Shown: piece by piece, positions 1-8,168 of the stretch
Layout of the letters: every line of letters starts with the position of its first letter
How positions within the stretch are numbered: the first letter of the stretch is position 1
Source of the DNA: JBKBMT01 sp046295655
GTDB taxonomy: Bacteria; Pseudomonadota; Alphaproteobacteria; Rhodobacterales; Rhodobacteraceae
Direction: 5' to 3'
DNA: 35,539 bases
Assembly (NCBI GenBank): GCA_046295655.1
Contig: JBKBMT010000029.1
Location: 1-35,539, forward strand
Translations under genes and position numbers: made by a program
Notes under the pieces: generated by a model
Told to the model about the DNA's origin: nothing
Seen by the model: only the letters and a program-made list of their open reading frames with translations
Database searches by the model: none

Positions 1-596
1 GCCATCGTGGCGTTCTGCTCGACGAGAAGGATGCCGGTGCCGGCCTGGTTGATCTCGACGATCACGTCGCGGATGTTCTCCACCATCAGGGGCGCGAGAC
101 CGAGGGTCGGCTCGTCGAGGAGGAGGTAGCGCGGGTCCGACATCATCGCCCGCCCCATGGCCAGCATCTGCTGCTCACCGCCAGAAAGCTGGCCGCCGTA
201 GTTCCCCTTGCGCTCGGCCAGCCGCGGGAAGGTGGAATAGACCCGATCGACCGTCCACGCACCGCCCGGCCGTGCGACCATGCGCAGGTGTTCGTCCACC
301 GTCAGCGACCGCCACAGCCGCCGCCCCTGCGGCACGTAGCCGATCCCCAGCCGCGCGATCTCGGCCGGGCCCTTGCCGACCAGCGGCTGCCCGGCGAAGC
401 TGATCGACCCCGAGGCGACCGGCACCAGCCCCATGATCGCCTTGCACAGCGTCGTCTTGCCCATGCCGTTGCGGCCGACCACCGACAGCACCCCACCGTC
501 GAGCCGCAGATCCACGCCCTGCAGCGCGTGCGAGGCACCGTAGAAGACGTTCAGCCCCCGGATCTCCAGCGCCGGGGCGCGGCCGCGCTCAGCCAT
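1..596 (-). CDS. livF: HAAT-type ABC transporter ATP-binding protein LivF (3' end cut by window)
   Basis: Cytoplasmic ATPase subunit of a branched-chain amino acid-type (HAAT) importer. About 198 N-terminal residues are visible and the stop lies outside the window. Walker A is GRNGMGKT at residues 41-48, the signature LSGGEQQ follows, and Walker B is YLLLDEP. The sequence ends shortly after LLVEQN, the switch region typical of LivF. The ATG lies inside the last codons of livG: the two genes share 8 bases (ATGGCTGA), which implies translational coupling. The family is secure. The substrate (amino acid, amide or other) cannot be read from an ATPase. Confidence 0.93.
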   Translation of the reverse strand, partial: MAERGRAPALEIRGLNVFYGASHALQGVDLRLDGGVLSVVGRNGMGKTTLCKAIMGLVPVASGSISFAGQPLVGKGPAEIARLGIGYVPQGRRLWRSLTVDEHLRMVARPGGAWTVDRVYSTFPRLAERKGNYGGQLSGGEQQMLAMGRAMMSDPRYLLLDEPTLGLAPLMVENIRDVIVEINQAGTGILLVEQNATM

Positions 597-1380
597 GGCC
601 GCCCCCCAGATACAGCTCCTGCACCTCGGCGTCGTTCTCGATCTCTTCGGGCGTCCCTTCCTTGAACACCCGGCCGTTGTGCATCATCGTCACGCTCTCC
701 GCGACGCGCAGCGCCACGTCCATGTCGTGTTCGATGATGATGTAGCCGATGTGGTCCGGCAGGCCGGTCAGGATCTGCACGAGCTCGCCCCGCTCGGTCG
801 GCGAGAGACCCGCCGCCGGCTCGTCGAACAGGATGAAGCGCGGCGCACCCGCCAGCGCCAGCGCAATCTCCAGCTGCCGCTGCTGACCGTAGCTCAACTC
901 GCTCACCAGCCGGTCGCGGGCCTCGGCCAGATGCACCGCCTCGATCAGTTCGTCTGCCCGACCGACCAGCGGATCGCCGCGCCGCGGCCGCAGCAGCGAG
1001 AACCGGCCCCGGCTGACGCCCCGGCAGGCAAGATAGACGTTGTCGGCCACCGTGAGACCGCCGAACAGAAGGCTGATCTGGTAGGTGCGCCGCAGCCCGC
1101 GGCGGATGCGTTCGTGCGCGGGAAAGGTCGTGACATCCTCGCCGAACAGCCTGATCGTGCCGGAAGTCGGCAGGAAATCCCCGGTGACACAGTTGAACAA
1201 CGTGGTCTTGCCGGCCCCGTTCGACCCCAGCACCGCGCGCCGTTCGCCGGGCCGCACGGTCATGGTAACGTCCGAGATCGCCGCCAGCGCCCCGAACATC
1301 TTCGTCACGCCGCGCAGCTCCAGCGCCGCGCCGGTCGAGACCGAGGCAAGCCGGTCGGCCGTGGCGGGAACCGCGTTCAT
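589..1380 (-). CDS. livG: HAAT-type ABC transporter ATP-binding protein LivG
   Basis: Second ATPase of the HAAT importer, 263 residues. Walker A GSNGAGKT is at residues 52-59, the signature is the LivG-like LSYGQQRQ, and Walker B is FILFDEPAAG. The extended helical insert between Walker A and the signature is normal for LivG. The ATG at 1380 shares four bases (ATGA) with the stop of livM, and the stop overlaps the livF start. The open frame continues upstream through livM, but the N-terminus MNAVPATADRL fits the family and the coupling, so the longer reading is rejected. Confidence 0.93.
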   Translation of the reverse strand: MNAVPATADRLASVSTGAALELRGVTKMFGALAAISDVTMTVRPGERRAVLGSNGAGKTTLFNCVTGDFLPTSGTIRLFGEDVTTFPAHERIRRGLRRTYQISLLFGGLTVADNVYLACRGVSRGRFSLLRPRRGDPLVGRADELIEAVHLAEARDRLVSELSYGQQRQLEIALALAGAPRFILFDEPAAGLSPTERGELVQILTGLPDHIGYIIIEHDMDVALRVAESVTMMHNGRVFKEGTPEEIENDAEVQELYLGGGHG

Positions 1381-2471
1381 TTCGCCTCTCCCAGCAGCGG
1401 GTCGCGGCGGCGGCGGTTGCGCCAGCGGTCCCACAGCCCCAGAACACCGTCCGGCGAGAAGAACACGACCGCCAGGAACCCCAACCCGATCAGCAGCTTG
1501 AAACGTTCGTTCGAGAGGCCGAATGCGGTCAGGACATCGGGGCTGAAAGTGCGCAGCAGCACATAGATGAAAGCCCCGATGAAGGGCCCGATGGGCCGGC
1601 GCATCCCGCCCACGACAGCGATCACCAATATGTCGATCACCGCAGGTATCCCGGCCGTGCCCGGCGCGATCTGCGCGTTCTGCCAGACCAGGAGGATCCC
1701 GCCCACGGCGGCGATCACGCTGGCGAACGTGTAGGCGGCAATCCGGTGCGCGGTGACGTTGAACCCCAGCGCCGCCATCCGGCGCGGATTGTCCCGCACC
1801 CCCTGCAACGCAAGCCCGAAGGGCGCACGGCTGACATAGACCACCGCCGCATAGGCGAGGACCGCACAGCCGAGCGTCAGATAGTAGAACGGGATCGGCT
1901 GGCGCCAGTCCACCCCGAACAGGCGCGGCGGGACGACCAGGTTGAACCCGGAATAGCCGTTGAAGATGCCGTAGTTCTGTCGGGTGAAATAGAAGAAGGC
2001 CGCGGCGATCGCGAGGGTGATCATGATCGTGTAGATGCCCTCGGTCCGCACCGCCAGCGCACCGACGATCGTGCCGAAGATCGCGGCAATGGCGATGGCG
2101 GCAGGAATGTTCACCCACCAGGGCAGACCGAGGCTGATATGCTCCATCCCCGACGACCCGAGGATCGCCACCATGTAGCCGCCCATGGCCGCGACGCTCA
2201 TCTGGATCAGGCTGACCATGCCGCCATAGCCGGCAAGGAACATCAGGCTGAGCGCGATCATGCCCAGGATGAAGGTCCAGCCCCAGACCTGGAACAGCCA
2301 GAAATTGTTGGCAATGGCCGGCATCACCAGCATGAACAGCGCAAAGGCATACCACGCGGCCGGAATGCGTTCCCACCAGCCCGGCTGGATCCCGCGCCCG
2401 GTTGCGGTTCGCGCCCCCGAAGGCGCGCCGCCGGGGTCGAAACCCCTGGGCGGGCGTTCGATCAGCGCCAT
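1377..2471 (-). CDS. livM: HAAT-type ABC transporter permease LivM
   Basis: Inner-membrane permease, 364 residues. A basic/proline-rich cytoplasmic N-terminus of about 35 residues precedes multiple hydrophobic segments. LivM hallmarks include the GYGGMVSLIQMSVAAMGGY segment and the C-terminal VIAVVGGMRRPIGPFIGA loop that contacts the ATPases. It ends in a basic tail (RWRNRRRR). The start lies 13 bases downstream of the livH stop. It pairs with LivH to form the transmembrane heterodimer. Substrate not assignable. Confidence 0.92.
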   Translation of the reverse strand: MALIERPPRGFDPGGAPSGARTATGRGIQPGWWERIPAAWYAFALFMLVMPAIANNFWLFQVWGWTFILGMIALSLMFLAGYGGMVSLIQMSVAAMGGYMVAILGSSGMEHISLGLPWWVNIPAAIAIAAIFGTIVGALAVRTEGIYTIMITLAIAAAFFYFTRQNYGIFNGYSGFNLVVPPRLFGVDWRQPIPFYYLTLGCAVLAYAAVVYVSRAPFGLALQGVRDNPRRMAALGFNVTAHRIAAYTFASVIAAVGGILLVWQNAQIAPGTAGIPAVIDILVIAVVGGMRRPIGPFIGAFIYVLLRTFSPDVLTAFGLSNERFKLLIGLGFLAVVFFSPDGVLGLWDRWRNRRRRDPLLGEAK

Positions 2472-2484
2472 GGCCGCCCCCCGC

Positions 2485-3498
2485 TCATCTGGCCCGCCCC
2501 AGCAGGCCCTGCGGCCGGAAGGCCAGCACGGCGGCCATGATCAGGAAGGTGAACACGACCGAATAGGTCGGCGCGTAGACCAGACCGATCTGTTCCGCCA
2601 GGCCGATGATCAGCGCCCCCAGCGCCGCGCCGGGGATCGATCCCATGCCGCCGACGATCACGACGACGAGGCTTGCCAGCAGGAACCGCGTGTCCTCGCC
2701 CGGGCTGAGCGACTGGAAGGTGCCACCGACGATACCGCCGATGCCCGCAAGCCCGGCGCCGAAGGCAAAGACGCCAAGGAACACCACCTGGATGCGCACG
2801 CCTGATGCGGCCAGCATGTCGCGGTCGTCGACCCCGGCCCGGATCAGCATCCCGAGGCGCGAGCGGTTCAGCACCAGCCACATCGCCACGCCGATCACGA
2901 TGGCAGCGATCAGGATCGCGATGCGCACCTGGGGATAGCGCAGATAGGCATAGTCGCCGCTGCGGTCCACGCCCGAGATGATCGGCAGCGTCATCGGGCC
3001 CGACAGCCAGTCCGGCGAGAGGATGGTGTAGGACTGTCCGCCCCAGACCCACAGCATGATGTCGGCCAGCACGACGCTGAGCCCGATCGTGACCATGGTC
3101 TGGCGCAGTTCCTCGCCCTCCATCCGCCGAAAGACCTGATGCTGAAGGACGAGGCCGATCACGGCGACAATCGCGAACACCACCGGAAAGGCCAGAAGCC
3201 ACGACCCGGTGGCATCGGAGATCTCGAAGCCGAGATAGCCGCCGAGGAGATAGAGCGATCCGTGCGCAAGGTTGACGTTGCGCATCAGCCCGAAGATCAG
3301 GGTGAAGCCCGACGCGACAAGAAAATAGAGCGCGCCGAGGGTGATCCCGGAAAAGACCGCGTTCAGGAACACCCGCTTGCGGCCCAGCACCTCCTCGAGC
3401 CCCGGCGGCCATGGCGCGAGAATCAGCCACAGGAACAGCGCGACGATCACGGCGATGATCACCGTCCAGACCGGATTGCGCCGGAAGAACTCCCGCAT
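2485..3498 (-). CDS. livH: HAAT-type ABC transporter permease LivH
   Basis: Inner-membrane permease, 337 residues, first gene of the visible liv operon. An extra N-terminal hydrophobic segment (about residues 12-32) precedes the LivH core, which begins near FSGITLGALYFLVASGFTL. The C-terminal LVVVIVGGMGSIPGAALGA loop is the coupling region. GGGAGG lies about 12 bases before the ATG. A perfect 8-bp inverted repeat at 3514-3536 partly covers that ribosome-binding site. The periplasmic binding protein (LivJ/K type) is missing from the visible part of the operon. Confidence 0.92.
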   Translation of the reverse strand: MREFFRRNPVWTVIIAVIVALFLWLILAPWPPGLEEVLGRKRVFLNAVFSGITLGALYFLVASGFTLIFGLMRNVNLAHGSLYLLGGYLGFEISDATGSWLLAFPVVFAIVAVIGLVLQHQVFRRMEGEELRQTMVTIGLSVVLADIMLWVWGGQSYTILSPDWLSGPMTLPIISGVDRSGDYAYLRYPQVRIAILIAAIVIGVAMWLVLNRSRLGMLIRAGVDDRDMLAASGVRIQVVFLGVFAFGAGLAGIGGIVGGTFQSLSPGEDTRFLLASLVVVIVGGMGSIPGAALGALIIGLAEQIGLVYAPTYSVVFTFLIMAAVLAFRPQGLLGRAR

Positions 3499-3513
3499 CG
3501 GTTCGTCGATCCT

Positions 3514-3536
3514 CCCGCGGCCAGCCTAGCCGCGGG
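3514..3536 (-). promoter_or_regulatory. Inverted repeat overlapping the livH ribosome-binding site
   Basis: CCCGCGGC and GCCGCGGG form a perfect 8-bp stem with a 7-base loop. On the livH transcript the last three G residues of the stem are also the first bases of the GGGAGGA ribosome-binding site. Folding could limit livH translation. No known riboswitch was recognised. Confidence 0.35.
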
Positions 3537-3610
3537 GCGCCGAAAGCACATACCCGACAGTCTGATCCTTGCGCGGAGCGTCGGGAAAAGGCGGCCCCGC
3601 GGTGGAGAAA

Positions 3611-3633
3611 CCCCCGGCGGTACCCGCCGGGGG
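3611..3633 (-). terminator. Probable intrinsic terminator after soxF
   Basis: A 10-bp perfect GC-rich stem (CCCCCGGCGG / CCGCCGGGGG) with a 3-base loop lies about 50 bases past the soxF stop. On the minus strand it is followed by TTTCTCC, a short weak T stretch. It separates the sox transcript from livH. Confidence 0.7.
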
Positions 3634-3683
3634 TGCAGGCACGGTCGGCCGCGGAAGGGAGCGGTGCCGCGGCTCGGGCCCGC

Positions 3684-4952
3684 TCAGACCGGACCGAACA
3701 TGTCCGAGGTGATGCCCGAATACCAGCCGAGGCTTTCCTCGAAGGTCGCGCGACGCAGGTCCGCATCCTCGCCGGTCTGGCTGATGAAGCTTTCGACGCT
3801 TGCGATCTTCTCGGGGGTCGGCTCGTAGGAGGCGCCCACCTTTACCCCGTCCTCTTCAGCGATCAGCGACCAGCAGGTATTCGCATACCGTGCCGGGAAC
3901 ACGCGGCTGCCGGTCAGTTCGCCGCGGATCGCATTGGCCGCGACCTTGGCCTGGCTGTTGGCCGAGAAGCCGGATTTCGGCATGTCGCCCTGCTGGCTCG
4001 CATCGCCGAGGATCCACACATTCTCGTCCATCTGCGAGCGCATGTCGGCCGGCACGACCGGGGCCCAGCCGGCTTCGTTCGTCAGGCCCGCGATGGCCGC
4101 GATGTTGCCCGCGCGCTGCGCCGGGATCACGTTGCAGACATCGACCTTCTCGACCGATCCGTCCACGACCACTTCCATCGTCTCGGGCCGCACCTCGACC
4201 TTGCCGCCGCCGAAATCGGGTCCGATCCAGGACACCATGCCGGGATAGTGCCGCTCCCAGCCCTCCTCGAACAACGCCCGCTTCGAGAAGTTCTCCTTGG
4301 GATCGAGCACGAGGATCTTTGCCGTCGGATTGTTCTGCTTCAACAGCCAGGCCACCATCGAGATCCGCTCGTACGGCCCCGGGGGGCAGCGGAACGGGTT
4401 GGGCGGCGCGACCATGGCGAAGGTGCCGCCCTCGGGCATGGCCTCGATCTGGGCCTTCAGCAGCTGGACCTGAGTGCCGCCCTTGTAGGCGTGGGGCATC
4501 CGGTCCTGCGTCGCAAGGCTCCAACCCGGCACCGAGCCTTCCTTGAAGTCGATGCCCGGGCTGACCACCAGCTTGTCGTAGGAAATCGTCCCGCCCGAGG
4601 CGAGCGTGACCGCGCGTGTGTCCCGGTCCACCCCGACCGCGAAATCGTGGATCACGTTGACCCCGCCCTTCGCAAGCTCGGCATAGCCGAAGGCGGTATC
4701 CTCGATCTTCCAGAAGCCGCCGATGTAAAGGTTGCCGAAGAAGCAGGTGTTATAGGTCCGCTGCGGCTCGATCAGCACCACGTCGATGGCGCCGCCGGAG
4801 TCCTTTGCCAGATAGCGGGCCGCGGTCGCCCCGCCGCAGCCGCCGCCGATCACCACAACACGCGGCCGCCCCTGGCCGAGCACCGCAGGCGCCGAAAGCG
4901 CCGCCGTTCCGGCCGCCAGTGCACCCAGAAAGATCCGTCTGTTTAACGTCAT
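3684..4952 (-). CDS. soxF: SoxF, FAD-dependent sulfide dehydrogenase flavoprotein subunit (FccB-like)
   Basis: Periplasmic flavoprotein of 422 residues, homologous to FccB of flavocytochrome c sulfide dehydrogenase. A Tat signal (NRRIFLGALAAG, residues 4-15) is followed by the dinucleotide-binding motif VVVIGGGCGG at 32-41. Cys70 in TYNTCFFGN is at the position used for covalent FAD in FccB. Cysteines in NPFRCPPG and YANTCWSL match the redox-active pair of the family. The RRATFEESLGWYSGIT C-terminal region is typical of FccB/SoxF. It follows soxE by 113 bases and is the last gene of the sox operon, with a hairpin after it. Expected role: sulfide oxidation with SoxE, or reactivation of the Sox system as described for Paracoccus SoxF. 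Which applies here is not visible. Confidence 0.93.
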   Translation of the reverse strand: MTLNRRIFLGALAAGTAALSAPAVLGQGRPRVVVIGGGCGGATAARYLAKDSGGAIDVVLIEPQRTYNTCFFGNLYIGGFWKIEDTAFGYAELAKGGVNVIHDFAVGVDRDTRAVTLASGGTISYDKLVVSPGIDFKEGSVPGWSLATQDRMPHAYKGGTQVQLLKAQIEAMPEGGTFAMVAPPNPFRCPPGPYERISMVAWLLKQNNPTAKILVLDPKENFSKRALFEEGWERHYPGMVSWIGPDFGGGKVEVRPETMEVVVDGSVEKVDVCNVIPAQRAGNIAAIAGLTNEAGWAPVVPADMRSQMDENVWILGDASQQGDMPKSGFSANSQAKVAANAIRGELTGSRVFPARYANTCWSLIAEEDGVKVGASYEPTPEKIASVESFISQTGEDADLRRATFEESLGWYSGITSDMFGPV

Positions 4953-5065
4953 GGGTTCCTCCCGTTCATTGCTTCATCTTCTACTAGGCCATTTGGCCTG
5001 TTCTTGCAGCCGCTGCACCTATCCGTCCGAGAAAAAGGACAAGGGTTTCGCGGATGATCGTTCGT

Positions 5066-5773
5066 CTAGTCCAGCGTCGCGAAATAGGCCGCGAGCGCCG
5101 CGATTTCGTCGTCGGCAAGACGCGAGGCCATCATCTGCATCACCTGATGCGTCCGCAGGCGCTGCTTGTAGGCATGCATCACCAGAACGAAGTCCTGCTC
5201 ATCCCAGCCGACAATCGACGGAATCCCCTCCTCCGCACCGTCCCGGCGATGGCACGTCGTGCATTCCTGCGCGAGATACTCGCCGTATTCCCGGTCGCCG
5301 ACGATCTCCAGCACGTCGGGGGGCAGTTCCGGCAGGGTCTTGAGCGCGGTCGGCGAGGCTTCGGGAATGTTCTGCGGCATGTCCGAGAAATCCCGAAGGA
5401 AGGCGATGAGATCGCCGCGCTGCCCTTCGTCGCGCAGACCGCGATAGCTCATCCGCGTGCCGGGGATCAGGCCGCGCGGGTCGGTGATGTAGGCGTCGAG
5501 CCGCTCGATCGTCCAGGTGACGCCTTCCTCGCCCATCCTGCGGATTGCCGGCGAATAGCGGAACCCGGGCACCGACCCGAACCGGCGGTCGAACACCCGG
5601 TTCAGGTTCGGGCCAAGCCGGTCGGTCGCACCCTCGCCGATCTGGTGGCACTGGGCGCACTGGCGCTGATAGACCTTCGCCCCGTTCTCCGGGTCGCCGA
5701 TGGGAACCGCCCCGGCGACGAACGGCAGGAGTGCCGAGAGACCTGCCGCAATCAGACCAAGCCGGACACCCAT
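5066..5773 (-). CDS. soxE: SoxE, diheme c-type cytochrome
   Basis: Periplasmic cytochrome of 235 residues with a Sec signal peptide (residues 1-22) and two c-heme sites, CAQCH at 39-43 and CTTCH at 171-175. The first domain is strikingly like the C-terminal heme domain of SoxD next door (46 of 95 positions identical, ungapped hand count). The second resembles the FccA-type domain that partners FccB/SoxF. It starts 6 bases after the soxD stop, so it is co-transcribed. Expected to accept electrons from SoxF. SoxE is the name used for this position in Paracoccus-type clusters. Confidence 0.92.
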   Translation of the reverse strand: MGVRLGLIAAGLSALLPFVAGAVPIGDPENGAKVYQRQCAQCHQIGEGATDRLGPNLNRVFDRRFGSVPGFRYSPAIRRMGEEGVTWTIERLDAYITDPRGLIPGTRMSYRGLRDEGQRGDLIAFLRDFSDMPQNIPEASPTALKTLPELPPDVLEIVGDREYGEYLAQECTTCHRRDGAEEGIPSIVGWDEQDFVLVMHAYKQRLRTHQVMQMMASRLADDEIAALAAYFATLD

Positions 5774-5779
5774 CGCCTG

Positions 5780-6862
5780 TCAGTCCGCAAAGGTGGACAG
5801 ATACGCGATGACCGCCTCCCGGTCCTCGGCGCTGCGCATCCCGTTGTAGCTCATCCGCGTGCCCCGCATGAAGCCGCGCGGATCGGCGAGAAAGGCGTCC
5901 AGATTCTCGGGCGTCCAGACCAACCCCTCCGCGGCCATGGCCAGCAGGGCGTTGGAATAACGGAAGCCGTCGGCATGACCGGCAGGCGCATTCACCGTGT
6001 TGTTGAGATGCGGCCCGGTGCCGTTGCGCGCGCCGTCGCCGACCTTGTGACACGCAACGCATTGACGGAATGCCCGTTCGCCCCGCGCCACGAGTTCGGG
6101 ATCAAGGGCGGCAACCGCATCGGCCCCGGCGGTGTCGGCTTCTGCCGGCTCTGCGATGTCGCCATCCGCCTCCTGTTCGGTCGCGAGGCTGGCAAGGATG
6201 GGCGGAATCGTCCCCGCGGGCCGTCCGTCCGGGTCGGTCGGCGTCACCCCCAGATCGACAGCGCGCCGGGTGATCCGCACCGCAGGCAGGCAGTCGGTCA
6301 TGCAAGGCTCCTGCGAGAACAGCGGCACCTCGGTCTCGTCACGGTCATCGACATAGAACCCGTCCTCGTTCGGCAGCCTGATCTCGGTGAAGTTCTCGTG
6401 GCTCAGCACGAAATCATCCTCGACCAGACCGTTCGAGTAAAGGATGTAGGCCGTGATCGCATAGACCTCGTCCACGGAAAGCGTCTGCGCGGCACCGAAC
6501 GGCATCGAGCGATGGACATAGTCCCAGACGGTCGAGAGATACGGCCAGTACGATCCGACGGTCTTGAGCGGGCGGGGATCGGTCAGGGTGTTCCGGCCGC
6601 CCGCAAGCGGCGGCCAGCTGTCGATCCCCTCGGCGAAGTCGCCGTGGCACGACGCGCAATGTTCGACGAACAGCTCCTCGCCATCCTCGACCGAGCCGGA
6701 ACCGGGGCGCAGCCCCTGGCCGTCCGGCAAGACGGCCACGTCCCAGGCATCGATCTCTTCTGGCAGGGCCGCACGCCCGAGGCCAAGCACCTGCGCCGCC
6801 GCCGGGGCAGCAAGCGCGCCCGCGAGGGCCGTGCACAGGGCGAGATCACGCAACTTCGACAT
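5780..6862 (-). CDS. soxD: SoxD, diheme c-type cytochrome subunit of sulfane dehydrogenase
   Basis: Periplasmic electron-transfer subunit of the SoxCD sulfane dehydrogenase, 360 residues. A signal peptide (residues 1-23, cleavage after AAA) is followed by a first heme domain with CASCH at 69-73. An acidic Ala/Glu/Asp-rich linker leads to a second domain with CVACH. The ATG lies inside the last codons of soxC (17-base overlap), so the two subunits are translationally coupled. The presence of soxCD implies complete oxidation of the sulfane sulfur to sulfate rather than sulfur-globule storage. That conclusion is family knowledge, not read from the sequence. Confidence 0.95.
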   Translation of the reverse strand: MSKLRDLALCTALAGALAAPAAAQVLGLGRAALPEEIDAWDVAVLPDGQGLRPGSGSVEDGEELFVEHCASCHGDFAEGIDSWPPLAGGRNTLTDPRPLKTVGSYWPYLSTVWDYVHRSMPFGAAQTLSVDEVYAITAYILYSNGLVEDDFVLSHENFTEIRLPNEDGFYVDDRDETEVPLFSQEPCMTDCLPAVRITRRAVDLGVTPTDPDGRPAGTIPPILASLATEQEADGDIAEPAEADTAGADAVAALDPELVARGERAFRQCVACHKVGDGARNGTGPHLNNTVNAPAGHADGFRYSNALLAMAAEGLVWTPENLDAFLADPRGFMRGTRMSYNGMRSAEDREAVIAYLSTFAD

Positions 6863-8117
6863 TTTCCACCTCGCCGGTCTCGTGCACCCACCAGGTCTGG
6901 ATGCCGTTGTTGTGATAGACGTTGTTCAGACCGCGGATCGCGCGCAGCTGGTCCTTGGTGGGCTGGACATAGCCGGTCTCGTCGATCGCGCGGGACTGGA
7001 GCAGCATCTCGCTGCCGTCCCAGTCGATGTCGAGATGAAAGCGCGTCAGCGCCTTGGGCTTCACGTCGCCGGTCAGGCGCGCGGTCTGCCAGTTGCGGCC
7101 GCCGTCCAGCGACACGTCCACCCGGTCGATCCTGCCGCGCCCCGACCACGCAAGGCCGGTGATGACGAGCGGGCCTTTGCCGTGCCGGATCGGGGCCTGA
7201 GGGCTGGGCGAGGTGATGACGGACTTCGCATCCATCACCCAGGTCCATTTCCGGGCCCGGCCGTCGGCCATGAGGTCGGTGTATTTCGAGGTTTCCTCGC
7301 GGCTTTCCACCGCCCGGTCATAGACCCCGATCCGGCGCAGCCACTTGACCCACATGTTGCCTTCCCAGCCGGGCACCACCAGCCGGACGGGATAGCCGTG
7401 TTCCTTGCGCAGCGCCTCGCCATTGGCGAAGAAGGCCACCATCACGTCGTCCAGCGCCTTCTCGATCGGGATCGAGCGGCCGTTCGAGCTTGCATCCGCG
7501 CCCTCGACATAGACCCACTTCCCTTCCGGTTGCACGCCAGCCTCCGCCAGGATGTCGCGCAGCCAGACGCCGGTGTATTCCATGTTGTGGATCATGCCCT
7601 GGGTGAACTGGCAGCCTTCGAGCTGCGCGCCGCCCCATTCCATCCCGCCGTTCGCCGCGCATTCGCAGAAGGCGGTGATGATATGGCGCGGGAAGCGCTC
7701 CAGATCGGCGTAGGTGAAGACCAGCGGCCGGTCCACGAGACCGTTCACCATCAGCCGGTAGTCCTGCTTGCGCAGATCGATGGCCCCCGAGTGGTGCCGC
7801 TCGAAGGCGCAGCCCTGGGGCGTTATCGTGCCTTCGAGCGCGTGAATCGGGGTGAAGTTGATCGAGGAAACGGCGCTTTCCGTCAGCCAGGCGACGTTGC
7901 GACGCACCACATGCGCCTCGTGTTCCGTCGGCAGGCCGTAGGGCACGGCATCGACCGGATCGCCGAAGCCGCTGGCCCATTCCTGCACCTCGGTGATCAG
8001 CGGATCGGGTCCTGCCGCCCGAGCCGTGGTGGCGGCCCCGATCGCTGCGCCGCCGGCGGCGACGCCCGTGCGCAGGAATCCGCGGCGGGTGGTCCCCTTG
8101 CGGGATGTCGTTGTCAT
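6846..8117 (-). CDS. soxC: SoxC, molybdopterin sulfane dehydrogenase subunit
   Basis: Molybdenum-cofactor catalytic subunit of SoxCD, 423 residues, of the sulfite-oxidase superfamily. A Tat signal (TTRRGFLRTGVAAGG) allows export of the folded cofactor protein. The Moco-binding cysteine region is FCECAANGGMEWGG, as in SoxC proteins. The C-terminal dimerisation domain includes the ITGLAWSGRGRIDRVDVSLD stretch typical of the family. The start lies 51 bases after the soxB stop. It removes six electrons from SoxY-bound sulfane sulfur and passes them to SoxD. Confidence 0.96.
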   Translation of the reverse strand: MTTTSRKGTTRRGFLRTGVAAGGAAIGAATTARAAGPDPLITEVQEWASGFGDPVDAVPYGLPTEHEAHVVRRNVAWLTESAVSSINFTPIHALEGTITPQGCAFERHHSGAIDLRKQDYRLMVNGLVDRPLVFTYADLERFPRHIITAFCECAANGGMEWGGAQLEGCQFTQGMIHNMEYTGVWLRDILAEAGVQPEGKWVYVEGADASSNGRSIPIEKALDDVMVAFFANGEALRKEHGYPVRLVVPGWEGNMWVKWLRRIGVYDRAVESREETSKYTDLMADGRARKWTWVMDAKSVITSPSPQAPIRHGKGPLVITGLAWSGRGRIDRVDVSLDGGRNWQTARLTGDVKPKALTRFHLDIDWDGSEMLLQSRAIDETGYVQPTKDQLRAIRGLNNVYHNNGIQTWWVHETGEVENVEVA

Positions 8118-8168
8118 GACATCGTCTCCTTCGTTTCGGGCCGGGCGGTCATCCGCAGCCCTGTCGCT

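Noticed and set aside
3499..3683. soxG and soxH downstream of soxF
   Set aside because: The region between the soxF stop and livH holds only a terminator and a leader hairpin. These Paracoccus genes are absent at this position.
4986..4999. AGGCCA/TGGCCT short palindrome between soxE and soxF as a regulatory site
   Set aside because: Only 6-bp arms with a 2-base centre, no promoter-like elements beside it, and it may be chance.
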